In this document: one piece after another, positions 1 to 9,786 of the stretch | Position numbering within the stretch: position 1 is the stretch's first letter | Layout of the letters: every line of letters begins with the position of its first letter | Assembly (NCBI RefSeq): GCF_001442805.1 | Contig: NZ_CP011131.1 | Location: 3,410,001-3,474,000 of the forward strand | Length of the DNA stretch: 64,000 nucleotides | Reading direction: 5' to 3' | DNA from: Lysobacter gummosus | GTDB taxonomy: Bacteria > Pseudomonadota > Gammaproteobacteria > Xanthomonadales > Xanthomonadaceae | Translations under genes and position numbers: made by a program | Notes under the pieces: model-generated | The model's input: only the letters and a program-made list of their open reading frames with translations | What the model was told of the DNA's origin: nothing | Database searches by the model: none

Positions 1-953
1 GTGCTGCCTTGCGCATCCGGATCGAACGGCGCCGATTCGAACGCGATCGTGCTGCCGTCCGGCGACCAGCCCGGCGCGCCGTCGAGCCCGCAACTGCGGG
101 TGACGCGGATGCGGTTGCCGCCGTTGGCCGGAATCACGAACACGTTCGCGATTTCGACATCGGCATCGCCGGACGAATACACGATGTAGTTTCCGCTCGG
201 CGACCACGACGCATCGGTATTGAACAGCTCGCCGGCTCGGGTCACGTTGAACACCGCGCCGGTGGCGACATCCAGCGTGAACACGTCCCAGCTTTCAGGG
301 CCGACCTCGCGCTGGAACACGATCTTGTCGCCCTTGGGCGACCACTCCGGCTGTCGGTCGTTATGGCTCTGGGTCAGGCGGACGGCCGGCTCAGTGCCGT
401 CGCTGCGTATCTTCCACAATTCGCCGCCGGCCTCCGGATTGGCTTGGCTGTGCGACTCGAACACGATCCACCGCTTGCCTTCGCTCAGCACCGGCGAGAT
501 CGACGGCTCCCACGCCAGAAAGCCCGGCCGTCGGGTGACGCGCCGCGACGCGCCGCCGGCCGCGGGCGCCAGATAGATTTCGTCGCGATCGACGACATCG
601 CTCGAATAGGCCACCTCATCGGTGGCCGCGGACCAGCATTGCCCCGGCAGGTTCACGCTCTGCGCGGAGGTGGGGCTGAGCGCGGCCAACACCGCGCCGC
701 CCTCGGCCGGCACAGTGCGCACCACCGATTTTCCGGTGTTGTAGCGCGTAGCGAAATTGGTGAAAGCCAACACCCGGCCGTTCGGCGAGAAACAGGGATT
801 CTGGAAGCTGCGGCCCAGGCCCGTGCCGGTGACGGATATCTGCCGGGCCGTATCGGAACGGCAGGCCGCGGCGGCTCGGGATGGCGCTTGCGCGATAGCC
901 AACAGGGGGCACAGGCAGGCCATGGCCAGCAGCGGCAGTGCTTGCTTTTGCAT
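1..953 (-). CDS. TolB/PD40-like beta-propeller secreted protein (C-terminus cut by window edge)
   Basis: Reading leftward from an ATG at 953 the frame stays open to the window edge, giving 317 residues. Residues 1 to about 22 are a signal peptide (Met-Gln-Lys-Gln followed by a Leu/Ala-rich core ending near AIAQA). The rest is a series of WD40/PD40-type blades, with motifs such as PEWSPKGDKIVF, ASWSPSGNYIVY and PGWSPDGSTIAF, each followed by a short turn. This pattern is known from TolB and from extracytoplasmic propeller proteins. An AAAGGA ribosome site lies about 10 bases upstream. The gene is divergent from the ABC exporter. Its substrate or partner is unknown; it is not TolB itself, since no tol genes adjoin it and no TolB N-terminal domain is visible. 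Confidence 0.85.
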   Translation of the reverse strand, partial: MQKQALPLLAMACLCPLLAIAQAPSRAAAACRSDTARQISVTGTGLGRSFQNPCFSPNGRVLAFTNFATRYNTGKSVVRTVPAEGGAVLAALSPTSAQSVNLPGQCWSAATDEVAYSSDVVDRDEIYLAPAAGGASRRVTRRPGFLAWEPSISPVLSEGKRWIVFESHSQANPEAGGELWKIRSDGTEPAVRLTQSHNDRQPEWSPKGDKIVFQREVGPESWDVFTLDVATGAVFNVTRAGELFNTDASWSPSGNYIVYSSGDADVEIANVFVIPANGGNRIRVTRSCGLDGAPGWSPDGSTIAFESAPFDPDAQGS

Positions 954-1366
954 GGTGGTCGATCCTTTGAAGGGGCGGGAATCGCCGCTTCCGACCGACA
1001 TCGGACGCATTCGCGGCATCGGTGCCGTATCCGGACTGCATCAGTCCGCGACGATGCGCGCATCACAATTCACTCGCCTGGGCTCCGCAGTGATGCCAGT
1101 CGCAATGCCTCGATCGCGATGGGCTTGTACCGCTTACGCGATATGCCGAACGGCTTATCCCGACAGAGCCCTTGTCCGTCGGCGCTCGATGCCGGGCCTG
1201 TCACTGCCGATCGGAATGCGCGCGCCGACGATGGCATCGATCAGATCCTGCGCATCCTGCTGCGCCCTGCCTCGCGGTGACCGCACTTCAGCACCGATGA
1301 GCGCCGGATTCAAGACGATGCAAGGACCGGTCGCAAGCCACGGCGGATCGGGAGCACAATCGGTGC
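954..1366. other. Divergent intergenic region, no gene seen
   Basis: This 413-base gap separates two divergently transcribed genes and should carry both promoters. Open frames crossing it have no family resemblance and poor start contexts. I see no strong sigma-70 hexamer pair, hairpin or repeat. Confidence 0.5.
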
Positions 1367-3256
1367 ATGGCCACTCCCCACGATAACGACAACGCCCGTC
1401 GTCCCGGCAAAGACAGCGGCGGCAAACCCAGTCTGCGCGAACGTTTCAACGCGCTGCGCAATCTGCCGCCCTTCCTCAGGCAGATCTGGCAGACCAGCCC
1501 CGCGCTGACGCTGATCACGCTCGGATTGCGCCTGATACGCGCGTTGTTGCCGGTGGTCACGCTCTACGTCGGCAAGCTGATCATCGACGAAGCGGTGCGG
1601 CTGGTCGGTACCGGGCACGGCTTCGGCTCGTTGCCCGAGGCCTGGGCGGGCGGACAACTGGACACTTTGTTGGCGCTGTTGGCCTTGGAGTTCGGCCTCG
1701 CGATCGGCTCGGACCTGCTCGGCCGCGTGGTCAACTACGGCGACTCGCTGCTGTCGGAGCTGTTCACCAACGTCACCAGCGTGCGCCTGATGGAACACGC
1801 TGCGACCTTGGACCTGGAGGATTTCGAAGATCCCGATCTGCAGGACAAGCTCGACCGCGCGCGCCGCCAGACGATGGGGCGCATGAGCCTGATGAGCCAG
1901 TTGTTCGGCCAGGTCCAGGACACCATCACCGTGATCAGCTTCGCGATCGGCCTGCTGGTGTATGCGCCGTGGCTGATCCTGCTGCTCGCGGTCGCGCTGA
2001 TTCCGGCCTTCATCGGCGAAGCGCACTTCAACGCGCTGGGCTATTCGCTCAACTTCGCCTGGACGCCGGAACGCCGCCAACTCGAATACGTGCGCCAGAT
2101 GGGCGCCAGCGTGGAAACCGCGAAGGAGGTGAAGATCTTCAATCTGCACCGCTTCCTCATCGCCAAGTACCGCGAACTGGCGGACAAATTCTTCAAGGCC
2201 AATCGCGCCCTCGCCCGCCGCCGCGCGTTCTGGGGAACCTTGCTCGCGGGGCTGGGGACCTTGGGCTACTACATCGCTTACGGCTACATCGCCTGGCGCA
2301 CGGTGAGCGGCGATTTCAGCATCGGCGACCTCACCTTCCTGGCCGGCAGTTTTCGCCGGCTGCGGCAATTGCTGGAAGGGCTTTTGGTCGGCTTCTCGCA
2401 AGTCGCCAGCCAAGCGCTGTATCTGGACGATCTGTTCTCCTTCTTCGAAATCAAACCCGAGATCGTCTCCCCCGCCCATCCGGTCGCGGTGCCCAAGCCG
2501 ATCCAGCACGGCTTCGTGTTCGAGAACGTGGGCTTCCGCTACCCCGACGCCGAACGCTGGGCGCTGCGCGGCCTGGACTTCGAGTTGCGGGCCGGCGAAG
2601 TGTTGGCCCTGGTCGGCGAGAACGGCGCCGGCAAGACCACCCTGGTGAAATTGCTGGCGCGGCTGTACGACCCCGACGAGGGACGCATCCTGCTCGACGG
2701 CCGCGATCTGCGCGACTACGACCTGGATCAGGTGCGTTCCAGCATCGGCGTGATTTTCCAGGATTTCGTGCGTTATCACCTCACCGCCGGGGAGAACATC
2801 GGCGTCGGCCAGATCGACGCGATGAACGATGCCGAACGCATTCGCGAAGCGGCGCGCCGGGCAATGGCCGATGAGGTGATCGAAGGCCTGCCGCGCGGCT
2901 ACGACCAGCTGATCGGCCGGCGTTTCAAGACCGGCGTGGACCTGTCCGGCGGCCAATGGCAGAAGATCGCGATCGCGCGCGCCTACATGCGCGATGCGCA
3001 GGTGATGATCCTCGACGAACCCACCGCCGCGCTGGATGCGCGCGCCGAGTTCGAAGTGTTCCAGCGCTTCAAGGAACTGTCGCAGGAAACCACGGCCGTG
3101 CTGATTTCGCATCGCTTCTCCAGCGTGCGCATGGCCGACCGCATCCTGGTGCTGGCCGAAGGCCGACTGGAAGCCAGCGGCACCCACGAGGAATTGCTCG
3201 CGCAGGGCGGACGCTATGCGGAGCTGTTCGAATTGCAGGCCGCCGGCTACCGCTGA
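1367..3256 (+). CDS. ABC transporter, fused permease and ATPase (exporter type)
   Basis: This 629-residue half-transporter has a hydrophobic N-terminal membrane domain (about residues 50-340, roughly six helices) followed by an ATPase domain. Visible ATPase motifs are Walker A GENGAGKTT near residue 416, Q-loop VIFQDF near 462, signature LSGGQ near 525, Walker B VMILDEPTAALDA near 547 and the H-loop Ser-His-Arg near 578. Such proteins usually dimerise and export lipids, peptides or drugs across the inner membrane. No linker protein or outer-membrane channel gene adjoins it, so the cargo cannot be inferred. The ATG at 1367 has only a weak upstream site (GGGAGCA). It is intact and of normal length. 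Confidence 0.92.
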   Translation: MATPHDNDNARRPGKDSGGKPSLRERFNALRNLPPFLRQIWQTSPALTLITLGLRLIRALLPVVTLYVGKLIIDEAVRLVGTGHGFGSLPEAWAGGQLDTLLALLALEFGLAIGSDLLGRVVNYGDSLLSELFTNVTSVRLMEHAATLDLEDFEDPDLQDKLDRARRQTMGRMSLMSQLFGQVQDTITVISFAIGLLVYAPWLILLLAVALIPAFIGEAHFNALGYSLNFAWTPERRQLEYVRQMGASVETAKEVKIFNLHRFLIAKYRELADKFFKANRALARRRAFWGTLLAGLGTLGYYIAYGYIAWRTVSGDFSIGDLTFLAGSFRRLRQLLEGLLVGFSQVASQALYLDDLFSFFEIKPEIVSPAHPVAVPKPIQHGFVFENVGFRYPDAERWALRGLDFELRAGEVLALVGENGAGKTTLVKLLARLYDPDEGRILLDGRDLRDYDLDQVRSSIGVIFQDFVRYHLTAGENIGVGQIDAMNDAERIREAARRAMADEVIEGLPRGYDQLIGRRFKTGVDLSGGQWQKIAIARAYMRDAQVMILDEPTAALDARAEFEVFQRFKELSQETTAVLISHRFSSVRMADRILVLAEGRLEASGTHEELLAQGGRYAELFELQAAGYR

Positions 3257-3370
3257 GCCGGCCGTTCGCGCGCCAGCGATGGGCGAACAAAGTCGAATTG
3301 TTCCGGCGCCGCGCGCGAGCTATGGTGAGCCGGCTTGCGATCACGACCTCACCGTTTTCAGGAGCTGAGC

Positions 3371-4561
3371 ATGACTTTCGTCCTACGACGCGGCGTCTTG
3401 TCCGCCGTGATGCTGTTGACTCTGGCCGCCTGCCAGCGCGGAGGCGACGCCGAAGCCGCGGCTGCCCGGCCGGCGCCAAAACAAACCACCGAACATCGCG
3501 TGCCCAGCGAACTGGGCGAAATGCGGGTCACCGAAATCGTCAGCGGCCTGGAGCATCCTTGGTCGGTGGCCTTGTTGCCCAACGGCGAGTTCCTGGTAAC
3601 CGAACGCCCCGGCCGCCTGCGCCGCGTGAGCAAGGACGGCGCGATCTCCGCGCCGATCGCCAACGTTCCGCCCGTGTGGGCCAAGGGCCAGGGCGGCTTG
3701 CTGGACGTGGTGCTGGCGCCGGATTTCGCCACCAGCAAACACATCTACCTGAGCTACGCCGAACCCGGCCCCGACGGCAGCGCCGGCACCGCGGTGTCGA
3801 TCGCGACGCTCGGCGATACCGCGCTGACCGAGGTCAAGCGCATCTATGAGCAACAGCCCAAGCTGGTCGGCCCGAATCATTTCGGTTCGCGCATCGCCTT
3901 CGACGGCAAGGGCCATATGTTCATCACCCAGGGCGAGCGCCAGCAGCGCATGGCCTCGCAGGAGCTGGACAAACTGCAGGGCAAGCTGGTGCGCCTGAAC
4001 CTGGACGGCAGCGTGCCGGCGGATAATCCCTATGTCGGCCGCAACGACGCGCGGCCGGAGATCTGGAGTTACGGTCATCGCAACATGCAATCGCTGGCGA
4101 CCGACCCGCGCACCGGCACGTTGTGGGAAGCCGAGCACGGCCCGCGCGGCGGCGACGAAATCAATCTGCCGCAGGCCGGCAAGAATTACGGCTGGCCGAT
4201 CATCACCAACGGTATCGACTACAGCGGCCTGAAGATCGCCGAGGCCGAGGGCAAGGAGAAGCCGGGGCTGGAGTCGCCCTATCACGTCTGGGAAGTGTCG
4301 CCTGCGTTGTCGGGCATGGCTTTCTACACCGGTCATGCTGGGTCTTCTTGGAACGACAGTCTGTTCCTTGGGGCGTTGGCGGACAGCAGCCTGATTCGCT
4401 TGAGTCTGGATGGCGACAAGATCGTCAAGGAAGAGCGGCTGCTCAAATCCTTGGGTTGGCGCGTTCGCGATGTGCGCGTGTCGGCTGACGGCAAGGTTTA
4501 TGTACTGACCGATGAAGAAGAAGGCAAGTTGTTGCGGCTCGATCCGCCTGCGGCGAAGTGA
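3371..4561 (+). CDS. PQQ-dependent aldose sugar dehydrogenase-like lipoprotein
   Basis: The product has 396 residues from the ATG at 3371, preceded by AGGAGCTGAGC; an upstream in-frame Met lacks a comparable site. Residues 1-21 are a lipoprotein signal with lipobox LAAC and Cys21 as the lipidated residue. The rest is a six-bladed propeller of the soluble glucose dehydrogenase/YliI (Asd) family, with signatures such as EHPWSVALLPNG, YGHRNMQS and WEAEHGPRGGDEI. The family oxidises aldose sugars to lactones using PQQ, passing electrons to the respiratory chain, at the periplasmic face. No PQQ synthesis genes are in the window. The last 250 bases use noticeably T-richer codons than the rest of the gene. 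Confidence 0.9.
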   Translation: MTFVLRRGVLSAVMLLTLAACQRGGDAEAAAARPAPKQTTEHRVPSELGEMRVTEIVSGLEHPWSVALLPNGEFLVTERPGRLRRVSKDGAISAPIANVPPVWAKGQGGLLDVVLAPDFATSKHIYLSYAEPGPDGSAGTAVSIATLGDTALTEVKRIYEQQPKLVGPNHFGSRIAFDGKGHMFITQGERQQRMASQELDKLQGKLVRLNLDGSVPADNPYVGRNDARPEIWSYGHRNMQSLATDPRTGTLWEAEHGPRGGDEINLPQAGKNYGWPIITNGIDYSGLKIAEAEGKEKPGLESPYHVWEVSPALSGMAFYTGHAGSSWNDSLFLGALADSSLIRLSLDGDKIVKEERLLKSLGWRVRDVRVSADGKVYVLTDEEEGKLLRLDPPAAK

Positions 4562-4594
4562 TGTATTGATGCGGCGTGGCGGCTGACGCAATCG

Positions 4595-4631
<37 letters not shown>

Positions 4632-4915
4632 AAGATTTTGCTTTGCCTCGGCTTTGCTTTTGTTGTTGCTGTTGCTGGGCGCGGCCTGTAACTCGCGAGA
4701 CCAGGGACACCCGAAGGGCGGCGCACATGGACGTGCGCCGGGTGCCACCTTGGGCAGGATGCCCAATGTGGCACCTGCCTGCGCAAGCTACGCACTCGTG
4801 GCTTTTGACTCGAAACAGCTAAAGCGTTTTCTTTGGTTACTTTCTTTGTGGCTTTGGACAAAGAAAGTGACCCGCCGCTCTATGGCGGAAGCGTTTAGCG
4901 TTTGATCTTGCTTGA

Positions 4916-4959
4916 AGCTTCTAAGGCTTCTAAGGCTTCTAAGGCCTCTAAGGAATCTG
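4916..4959 (+). repeat. Nonamer tandem repeat (AAGGCTTCT), about 5 units
   Basis: The units are AAGCTTCT, AAGGCTTCT twice, AAGGCCTCT and AAGGAATCT, head to tail, at the left edge of the loop of the large inverted repeat. Confidence 0.85.
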
Positions 4960-5002
4960 TAGTCCCTAATCGAAACAACCAGCCCTACGCACTCCCTCCT
5001 AC

Positions 5003-5087
5003 CGTCATTCCCGCGAACGCGGGAATCCAGAGACTTCAAACGTTCTCGCACGAAAGGCCCTGGATTCCCGCCTTCGCGGGAATGACG
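5003..5087. repeat. Dispersed inverted repeat of the VIPANAGIQ/PAFAGM family, copy 1
   Basis: The arms CGTCATTCCCGCGAACGCGG and its imperfect complement at the right end bound an 85-base element, with the inner stretch TTCTCGCACGAAAGG. Closely similar elements lie at 12040-12149 and 40501-40617. Elements of this type are common in Xanthomonadales intergenic DNA; I know of no established function. Confidence 0.85.
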
Positions 5088-5553
5088 AGCAAAAGAAGCC
5101 TCAAGCAAGAGCAAGGCAGGAGCAGGAGCAAGATCAAACGCCTAAAGCTTCCGCCATGGAGCGGCGGGTCACTTTCTTTGTCCAAAGCCACAAAGAAAGT
5201 AACCAAAGAAAAGGCTTTGGGCTGTTTCGAATCAAGAGCCACGAGTGCGTAGCCTGCGCAGGCAGGTCCCGCAGTGGGCATCCTGCCCACGGCGGGACCC
5301 GGCGCACGTCCATGTGCGCCGCCCTCCGGGTGTCCCTGGTCTCGCGAGTTACAAGCCGCGCCCAGCAACGACAGAGGCAAAAGCCAAGTCGGAGCGAAAA
5401 AATCTTGGCGAAAGCGAAAGCCAAAGTAATAACTACGGCATCTGCAACTGAAACTACAACTACAACTGCAACTGCAGAGTCTTGATTTCACATTTGCTCC
5501 AACAATCGCCCCACCCGATCCAAGACATCCTCGCGCCCTTGCCCACAACCAAC

Positions 5554-5587
5554 AAAAAAGCCGCCTGCTCTCACGAGCAAGCGGCTT
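5554..5587 (-). terminator. Intrinsic terminator of tex
   Basis: On the minus strand a 13-bp stem (AAGCCGCTTGCTC with its near-perfect complement, one G-T pair) and a 4-base loop are followed by six T. It starts about 28 bases beyond the tex stop codon. Confidence 0.85.
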
Positions 5588-5614
5588 CTTCGAACAACCA
5601 GCAGCCCCCAACAA

Positions 5615-8038
5615 TCAGGACTTCTGCTTAGCCCTCGCAAACGCATCCGCCAGCGCTCCGCCCAACGGCGCAGCCGCCTTGCCCTGCGGTGCGAACGAAC
5701 CGCCGCGCTGCGGCTGATCGCGACGACCCGCGTTGTTCGCAGGACGCCCGCTGTTGTTGCCGCGCCCGCCATCGCCGCGACCGCCGCCACGCTCGTTGCG
5801 ATCGCCGCGCTCGGCACCCGGCGCGCGCGGCGCCGGGACGGCGTCGTCCAGGCGGCGGGTCAAGGCGATGCGCTTGCGCGGGATGTCGACTTCCAGCACC
5901 CGCACCTTGACCACATCGCCGGCCTTGACCACTTCGCGCGGGTCCTTGATGTACTTGTCCGACAGCGCCGAAATGTGGATCAACCCGTCCTGGTGCACGC
6001 CGATATCGACGAACGCGCCGAACGCGGCGACGTTGCTGATCACCCCTTCCAGGATCATGCCGACCCGCAGATCCTTGAGGTCTTCCACGCCGTCGGCGAA
6101 TTTCGCCGCCTTGAACTCCGGACGCGGATCGCGGCCGGGCTTTTCCATTTCCTTGAGGATGTCGCGCACCGTCGGCACGCCGAACTTCTCATCGGTGTAC
6201 GCCTCGGGCTTTAGGCTGCGCACGAACTGCGGATCGCCGAGCAGACTCTTCACCTCGCGGCCGCACTGCTTGACGATGCGCTCGACCACCGGATACGCCT
6301 CCGGGTGCACCGCCGAGGCGTCCAGCGGCTCGTCGCCATCGACGATGCGCAGAAAGCCGGCGCATTGTTCGAAGGTCTTCTCGCCCAGGCGCGGCACTTT
6401 CAGCAAGGCCTTGCGCGAAGCGAACGGGCCGTTCTCGTCGCGGTGACGGACGATGTTTTCCGCGACCGTACTCGACAGGCCCGACACCCGCGCCAGCAAC
6501 GCCGCCGAGGCGGTGTTGACGTAGACGCCGACCGCGTTCACGCAGTCCTCGACCTTGGCGTCGAGCGCGCGCGCCAGACGGTATTGATCGACATCGTGCT
6601 GGTACTGGCCCACGCCGATCGCCTTGGGCTCGATCTTGACCAGTTCGGCCAGCGGATCCTGCAGGCGCCGCGCGATCGAAACCGCGCCGCGGATGCTCAC
6701 GTCCAGATCGGGGAATTCCTTCGACGCGAACTCGGAGGCGGAATACACCGAGGCGCCGGCTTCGCTGACCACGACCTTGGTCAGCTTGGTCTCGGGCATC
6801 AGCTTGATCAGATCGCCGGCCAGCTTGTCGGTTTCGCGCGAGGCGGTGCCGTTGCCGATCGAGATCAGCTCGACGCCGTGCTTGAGGCACAGGGCGCGCA
6901 AGGTGTGCAGCGATTGGTCCCACTGCTTGCGCGGCTCGTGCGGGTAGATGGTGTCGTGGGCGACGAACTTGCCGGTGGCGTCCACCACGGCGACCTTGAC
7001 GCCGGTGCGCAGGCCCGGATCGAGGCCGAGCACGGCGCGCGGGCCGGCCGGCGCGGCCAGCAACAGGTCCTTGAGGTTGTCGCCGAACACGTCGATGGCC
7101 TCGGCTTCGGCCTTCTCGCGCGCCTGCCCGAACAGATCCAGCAGCAGATGCAGGTGCAGCTTGGCGCGCCAGGTCAGACGGCAGGCGTCGAGCAGCCAGC
7201 GATCGGCCGCACGGCCCTGGTCGCTGATGCCGGCGTTGAGCGCGACCCGGCCTTCGCCGTAGGCGTGACCGGATTCGGCGTCGCTGCCCGGGTCCAGATC
7301 GAGAAACAGGATTTCCTCGCGGCGGGCGCGGAACAGCGCCAGCAGACGGTGCGAAGGAATCTTGGCCAGCGATTCGGCGTGGTCGAAGTAGTCGCGGTAC
7401 TTGGCGCCTTCGTTCTCCTTGCCCTCGGCCACGCGCGCGCGGATCACTCCGACCTCGGTGAGCCAGGTGCGCAGTTCGCCGACCAGGCGGGCGTCTTCGC
7501 CCCAGCGCTCCATCAAGATCGCACGCGCGCCTTCCAGCGCGGCCTTGACGTCGGCGACTTGTTTTTCTTCGCTGACGAACCCGGCGGCGAATTCCTCCGG
7601 TTTGAGCGTCGGATCGGCGAGCAGACCGTCGGCTAGCGGTTCCAGCCCGGCTTCGCGCGCGATCTGCGCCTTGGTCCGGCGCTTGGGCTTGTACGGCAGG
7701 TACAAGTCTTCCAGGCGCGACTTGGTGTCGGCCGCCTCGATGTCGCCGCGCAGTTCGTCGGTCAGCTTGCCCTGCTCGGCGATGCTTTCCAGCACCGCGG
7801 CGCGGCGGTCTTCGAGTTCGCGCAGGTAACGCAGGCGCGATTCGAGATCGCGCAACTGGATGTCGTCGAGCCCGCCGGTGATTTCCTTGCGGTAGCGCGC
7901 GATGAAGGGCACGGTCGCGCCCTCGTCGAGCAGGGCGATCGCGGACAGGGCCTGGGCGGTCTGGGCGCCGATTTCCACGGCGATGAGTTGGGCGATCTTG
8001 TTCGCGACCTGCGCGGACTGCGTGTTCTTGTCTTGCAT
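5615..8038 (-). CDS. tex: Tex/YhgF RNA-binding transcription accessory protein
   Basis: This 807-residue protein has the Tex architecture: helical N-terminal part, YqgF/RNase H-like domain ([17 protein letters not shown]), helix-hairpin-helix pair ([11 protein letters not shown] and [17 protein letters not shown]) and an S1 RNA-binding domain ([21 protein letters not shown]). Tex binds structured RNA and acts at transcription complexes in the cytoplasm. The C-terminal tail of about 65 residues is Arg/Gly/Asn-rich and probably disordered, ending in a short [10 protein letters not shown] helix. I chose the ATG at 8038; a TTG three codons upstream is in frame but less likely. An intrinsic terminator follows the gene. 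Confidence 0.95.
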   Translation of the reverse strand: MQDKNTQSAQVANKIAQLIAVEIGAQTAQALSAIALLDEGATVPFIARYRKEITGGLDDIQLRDLESRLRYLRELEDRRAAVLESIAEQGKLTDELRGDIEAADTKSRLEDLYLPYKPKRRTKAQIAREAGLEPLADGLLADPTLKPEEFAAGFVSEEKQVADVKAALEGARAILMERWGEDARLVGELRTWLTEVGVIRARVAEGKENEGAKYRDYFDHAESLAKIPSHRLLALFRARREEILFLDLDPGSDAESGHAYGEGRVALNAGISDQGRAADRWLLDACRLTWRAKLHLHLLLDLFGQAREKAEAEAIDVFGDNLKDLLLAAPAGPRAVLGLDPGLRTGVKVAVVDATGKFVAHDTIYPHEPRKQWDQSLHTLRALCLKHGVELISIGNGTASRETDKLAGDLIKLMPETKLTKVVVSEAGASVYSASEFASKEFPDLDVSIRGAVSIARRLQDPLAELVKIEPKAIGVGQYQHDVDQYRLARALDAKVEDCVNAVGVYVNTASAALLARVSGLSSTVAENIVRHRDENGPFASRKALLKVPRLGEKTFEQCAGFLRIVDGDEPLDASAVHPEAYPVVERIVKQCGREVKSLLGDPQFVRSLKPEAYTDEKFGVPTVRDILKEMEKPGRDPRPEFKAAKFADGVEDLKDLRVGMILEGVISNVAAFGAFVDIGVHQDGLIHISALSDKYIKDPREVVKAGDVVKVRVLEVDIPRKRIALTRRLDDAVPAPRAPGAERGDRNERGGGRGDGGRGNNSGRPANNAGRRDQPQRGGSFAPQGKAAAPLGGALADAFARAKQKS

Positions 8039-8133
8039 CGTTTCCAATCGTTTAGCCCCGCCGAGCGGGAACCTCGCGATTGTCGCAATGCGGGCGTGAA
8101 GGGGGAACCCGTTGACAGGGCTGGGATTTTAGG

Positions 8134-8219
8134 GCCAGGAACGAGTTCAGAGGAGTGAGGAGTGAGTAAGAACCCGGCTCCTGCCTTTACTCACTCCTCA
8201 CTCCTGCGAACTCGTTTCC
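8134..8219. repeat. Inverted repeat, AGGAGTGAGGAGTGAGT family, copy 1
   Basis: The arms begin GCCAGGAACGAGTTCAGAGG and end in the complementary CCTCACTCCTGCGAACTCG. A second copy lies at 30903-30988. This copy sits between the divergent genes tex and fpr, so it is not a shared terminator. Confidence 0.85.
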
Positions 8220-8268
8220 GCTTTCCGCCGCCGCACCGCTCCAGATAAGAACCGCTCTCATCCTGGGG

Positions 8269-8274
8269 TACAAT
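8269..8274 (+). promoter_or_regulatory. Possible -10 element of fpr
   Basis: TACAAT stands 30 bases before the fpr start codon and matches the sigma-70 -10 consensus at five of six positions. No convincing -35 hexamer is found 16-18 bases upstream. Confidence 0.35.
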
Positions 8275-8304
8275 ACGCGCCCCGCGCCACCCGAAATCCC
8301 TGGC

Positions 8305-9117
8305 ATGTCCTCCGCTTTTGGCACCGAGACGGTGCTGGACGTCCGTCACTGGACCGACGACTACTTCAGCTTCACCACCACCCGCGACGACGGCTTCCGC
8401 TTCGAGAACGGCCAGTTCGTGATGATCGGACTGCAGGTCGCGAACGAAGACGGCAGCGCGTCCAAGCCGTTGCTGCGCGCGTATTCCATCGCCAGCGCCA
8501 ACTGGGAAGAGCAGCTCGAATTCTTCAGCATCAAGGTGCCCAATGGCCCGCTGACCTCGCGCCTGAAATCGATCCGCCCCGGCGACAGCGTGCTGATCGG
8601 GCGCAAGCCCACCGGCACCTTGCTGATCCACGATCTGCACCCGGGCCGCAATCTGTACCTGCTCGGCACCGGCACCGGCTTCGCGCCGTGGCTGTCGGTG
8701 ATCAAGGATCCGGAAACCTACGAGCGCTTCGACAAGGTCGTGCTCTGCCACGGCGTGCGCAGCGTGCACGATCTGGCCTACCGCGACTACATCGTCAACG
8801 AGCTGCCGCAGCACGAGTTCCTGGGCGAACAGATCGCCGCCAAGCTGAAGTATTACCCGGCGGTGAGCCGCGAGGACTTCGCCTTCGACGGGCGCGACCA
8901 GCGCGGCCGGCTGACCCAGATGATGGACAGCGGGCGGATGATGGAACAGCTCGGCATCGAGCCGCTGGACGCCGAGCACGACCGCGCGATGATCTGCGGC
9001 AGCCCGCAGATGCTGGCCGATTTCCGCGACATCCTCGACCGCCGCGGCTTCACCGCCGCGCCGCGCATCGGCACGCCGGGCCAGTACGTGTTCGAACGCG
9101 CCTTCGTCGAGAAGTGA
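8305..9117 (+). CDS. fpr: Ferredoxin/flavodoxin--NADP reductase
   Basis: The 270-residue product matches bacterial FAD-containing ferredoxin-NADP reductases (usual length about 258). The FAD-binding RAYSIAS motif is near residue 58, the NADP-binding GTGTGFAPW motif near 120, and the C-terminus ends in the typical AFVEK tail. The enzyme moves electrons between NADPH and ferredoxin or flavodoxin in the cytoplasm and supports Fe-S cluster synthesis and oxidative-stress defence. The TlpA-like gene follows after 50 bases on the same strand and may be co-transcribed. Confidence 0.93.
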   Translation: MSSAFGTETVLDVRHWTDDYFSFTTTRDDGFRFENGQFVMIGLQVANEDGSASKPLLRAYSIASANWEEQLEFFSIKVPNGPLTSRLKSIRPGDSVLIGRKPTGTLLIHDLHPGRNLYLLGTGTGFAPWLSVIKDPETYERFDKVVLCHGVRSVHDLAYRDYIVNELPQHEFLGEQIAAKLKYYPAVSREDFAFDGRDQRGRLTQMMDSGRMMEQLGIEPLDAEHDRAMICGSPQMLADFRDILDRRGFTAAPRIGTPGQYVFERAFVEK

Positions 9118-9167
9118 GCGCCTGCTACCCTGCCGGCCTGCATAGCATCCGGACGACGGCGGGACGA

Positions 9168-9773
9168 ATGGCACCCAAGAGGTTTCGGTCGAAAGCGCGC
9201 ACGTTGCTGTCGGGCTGGCTCATCGCGGCCTGCGCACTGACCGCTCCGGTCTTCGCCGCCGAGTCCGCGGTCGCAACACCCGCCGCCGCCCGCGCCTCGA
9301 CCAGTTCCCAGCCGCGGCCCGGCGAAACCCCGCCGGACTTTCTCGGCCTGGACCTCGCCGGCAAGCCGGTCAAGGTCAGCGACCACCGCGGCAAACTGGT
9401 GGTGGTGAGCTTCTGGGCCAGCTGGTGCGCGCCGTGCCTACGCGAACTGCCGCTGCTGTCGGCGCTGCAGACCGGCGTCGGCCGCGAGCATCTGCAGGTC
9501 ATCGCGATCAACCTCAACGAGCCCAGGCGCGATTTCGACGAGTTCGTGCGACGCAACCCCGAACTCGACCTGACCTACATCCGCGACCCGGGCACCGCGG
9601 CCCGGTACTACGCGGTCAAGGCCGTGCCGAATCTGTTCGTGATCGACCAGAAAGGCGTGATCGCCAAGGTCCACAGCGGCTATTCGGCGAAGATGGTGAA
9701 GCAGTTCGCGAAGGAAGTGGCCGACCTGCTGCCGCCGGAAGTGCTCAGGCAGCCGGCCAGGAAACGCGACTGA
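9168..9773 (+). CDS. TlpA/ResA-like periplasmic thioredoxin-fold protein
   Basis: The product has 201 residues from the ATG at 9168. Residues 1 to about 31 form a signal sequence (basic start, Leu/Ala core, APVFAAE). A Pro/Ala/Ser-rich linker leads to a TlpA-type thioredoxin fold with active site Trp-Cys-Ala-Pro-Cys near residues 86-90 and the cis-Pro segment AVPNLFVID. Such proteins reduce or transfer disulfides in the periplasm, for example for cytochrome c maturation; the client here is unknown. The stop codon lies 13 bases from the convergent LytTR gene. Confidence 0.88.
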   Translation: MAPKRFRSKARTLLSGWLIAACALTAPVFAAESAVATPAAARASTSSQPRPGETPPDFLGLDLAGKPVKVSDHRGKLVVVSFWASWCAPCLRELPLLSALQTGVGREHLQVIAINLNEPRRDFDEFVRRNPELDLTYIRDPGTAARYYAVKAVPNLFVIDQKGVIAKVHSGYSAKMVKQFAKEVADLLPPEVLRQPARKRD

Positions 9774-9786
9774 GCCGCGCCGCGCC

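Larger units (their letters stand above)
4671..5370. repeat. Large imperfect inverted repeat with arms of about 243 bp
   Basis: The left arm (4671-4913) and right arm (5127-5370) are reverse complements with scattered mismatches, by eye about 85-90 percent alike. Landmarks shared in inverted order are the CGCGAGACCAGGGACACCC block, the GGACGTGCGCCGGGT block, the GGCAGGATGCCCA block, a run reading CTTTGGACAAAGAAAGTG, and the terminal CGTTTGATCTTGCT. The 213-base centre carries a nonamer array and a second inverted repeat. No transposase or integrase is present, so this is not a recognisable insertion sequence. Confidence 0.9.

Noticed and set aside
1310..3187. Long minus-strand open frame antisense to the ABC exporter
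   Set aside because: GC-rich codon bias keeps antisense frames open; its translation is low-complexity (runs of Gln, Arg, Ala) with no family motif, while the plus strand has complete ABC signatures.
4671..5370. Insertion sequence or composite transposon
   Set aside because: No transposase frame, terminal inverted repeats of IS type or target duplication could be identified.
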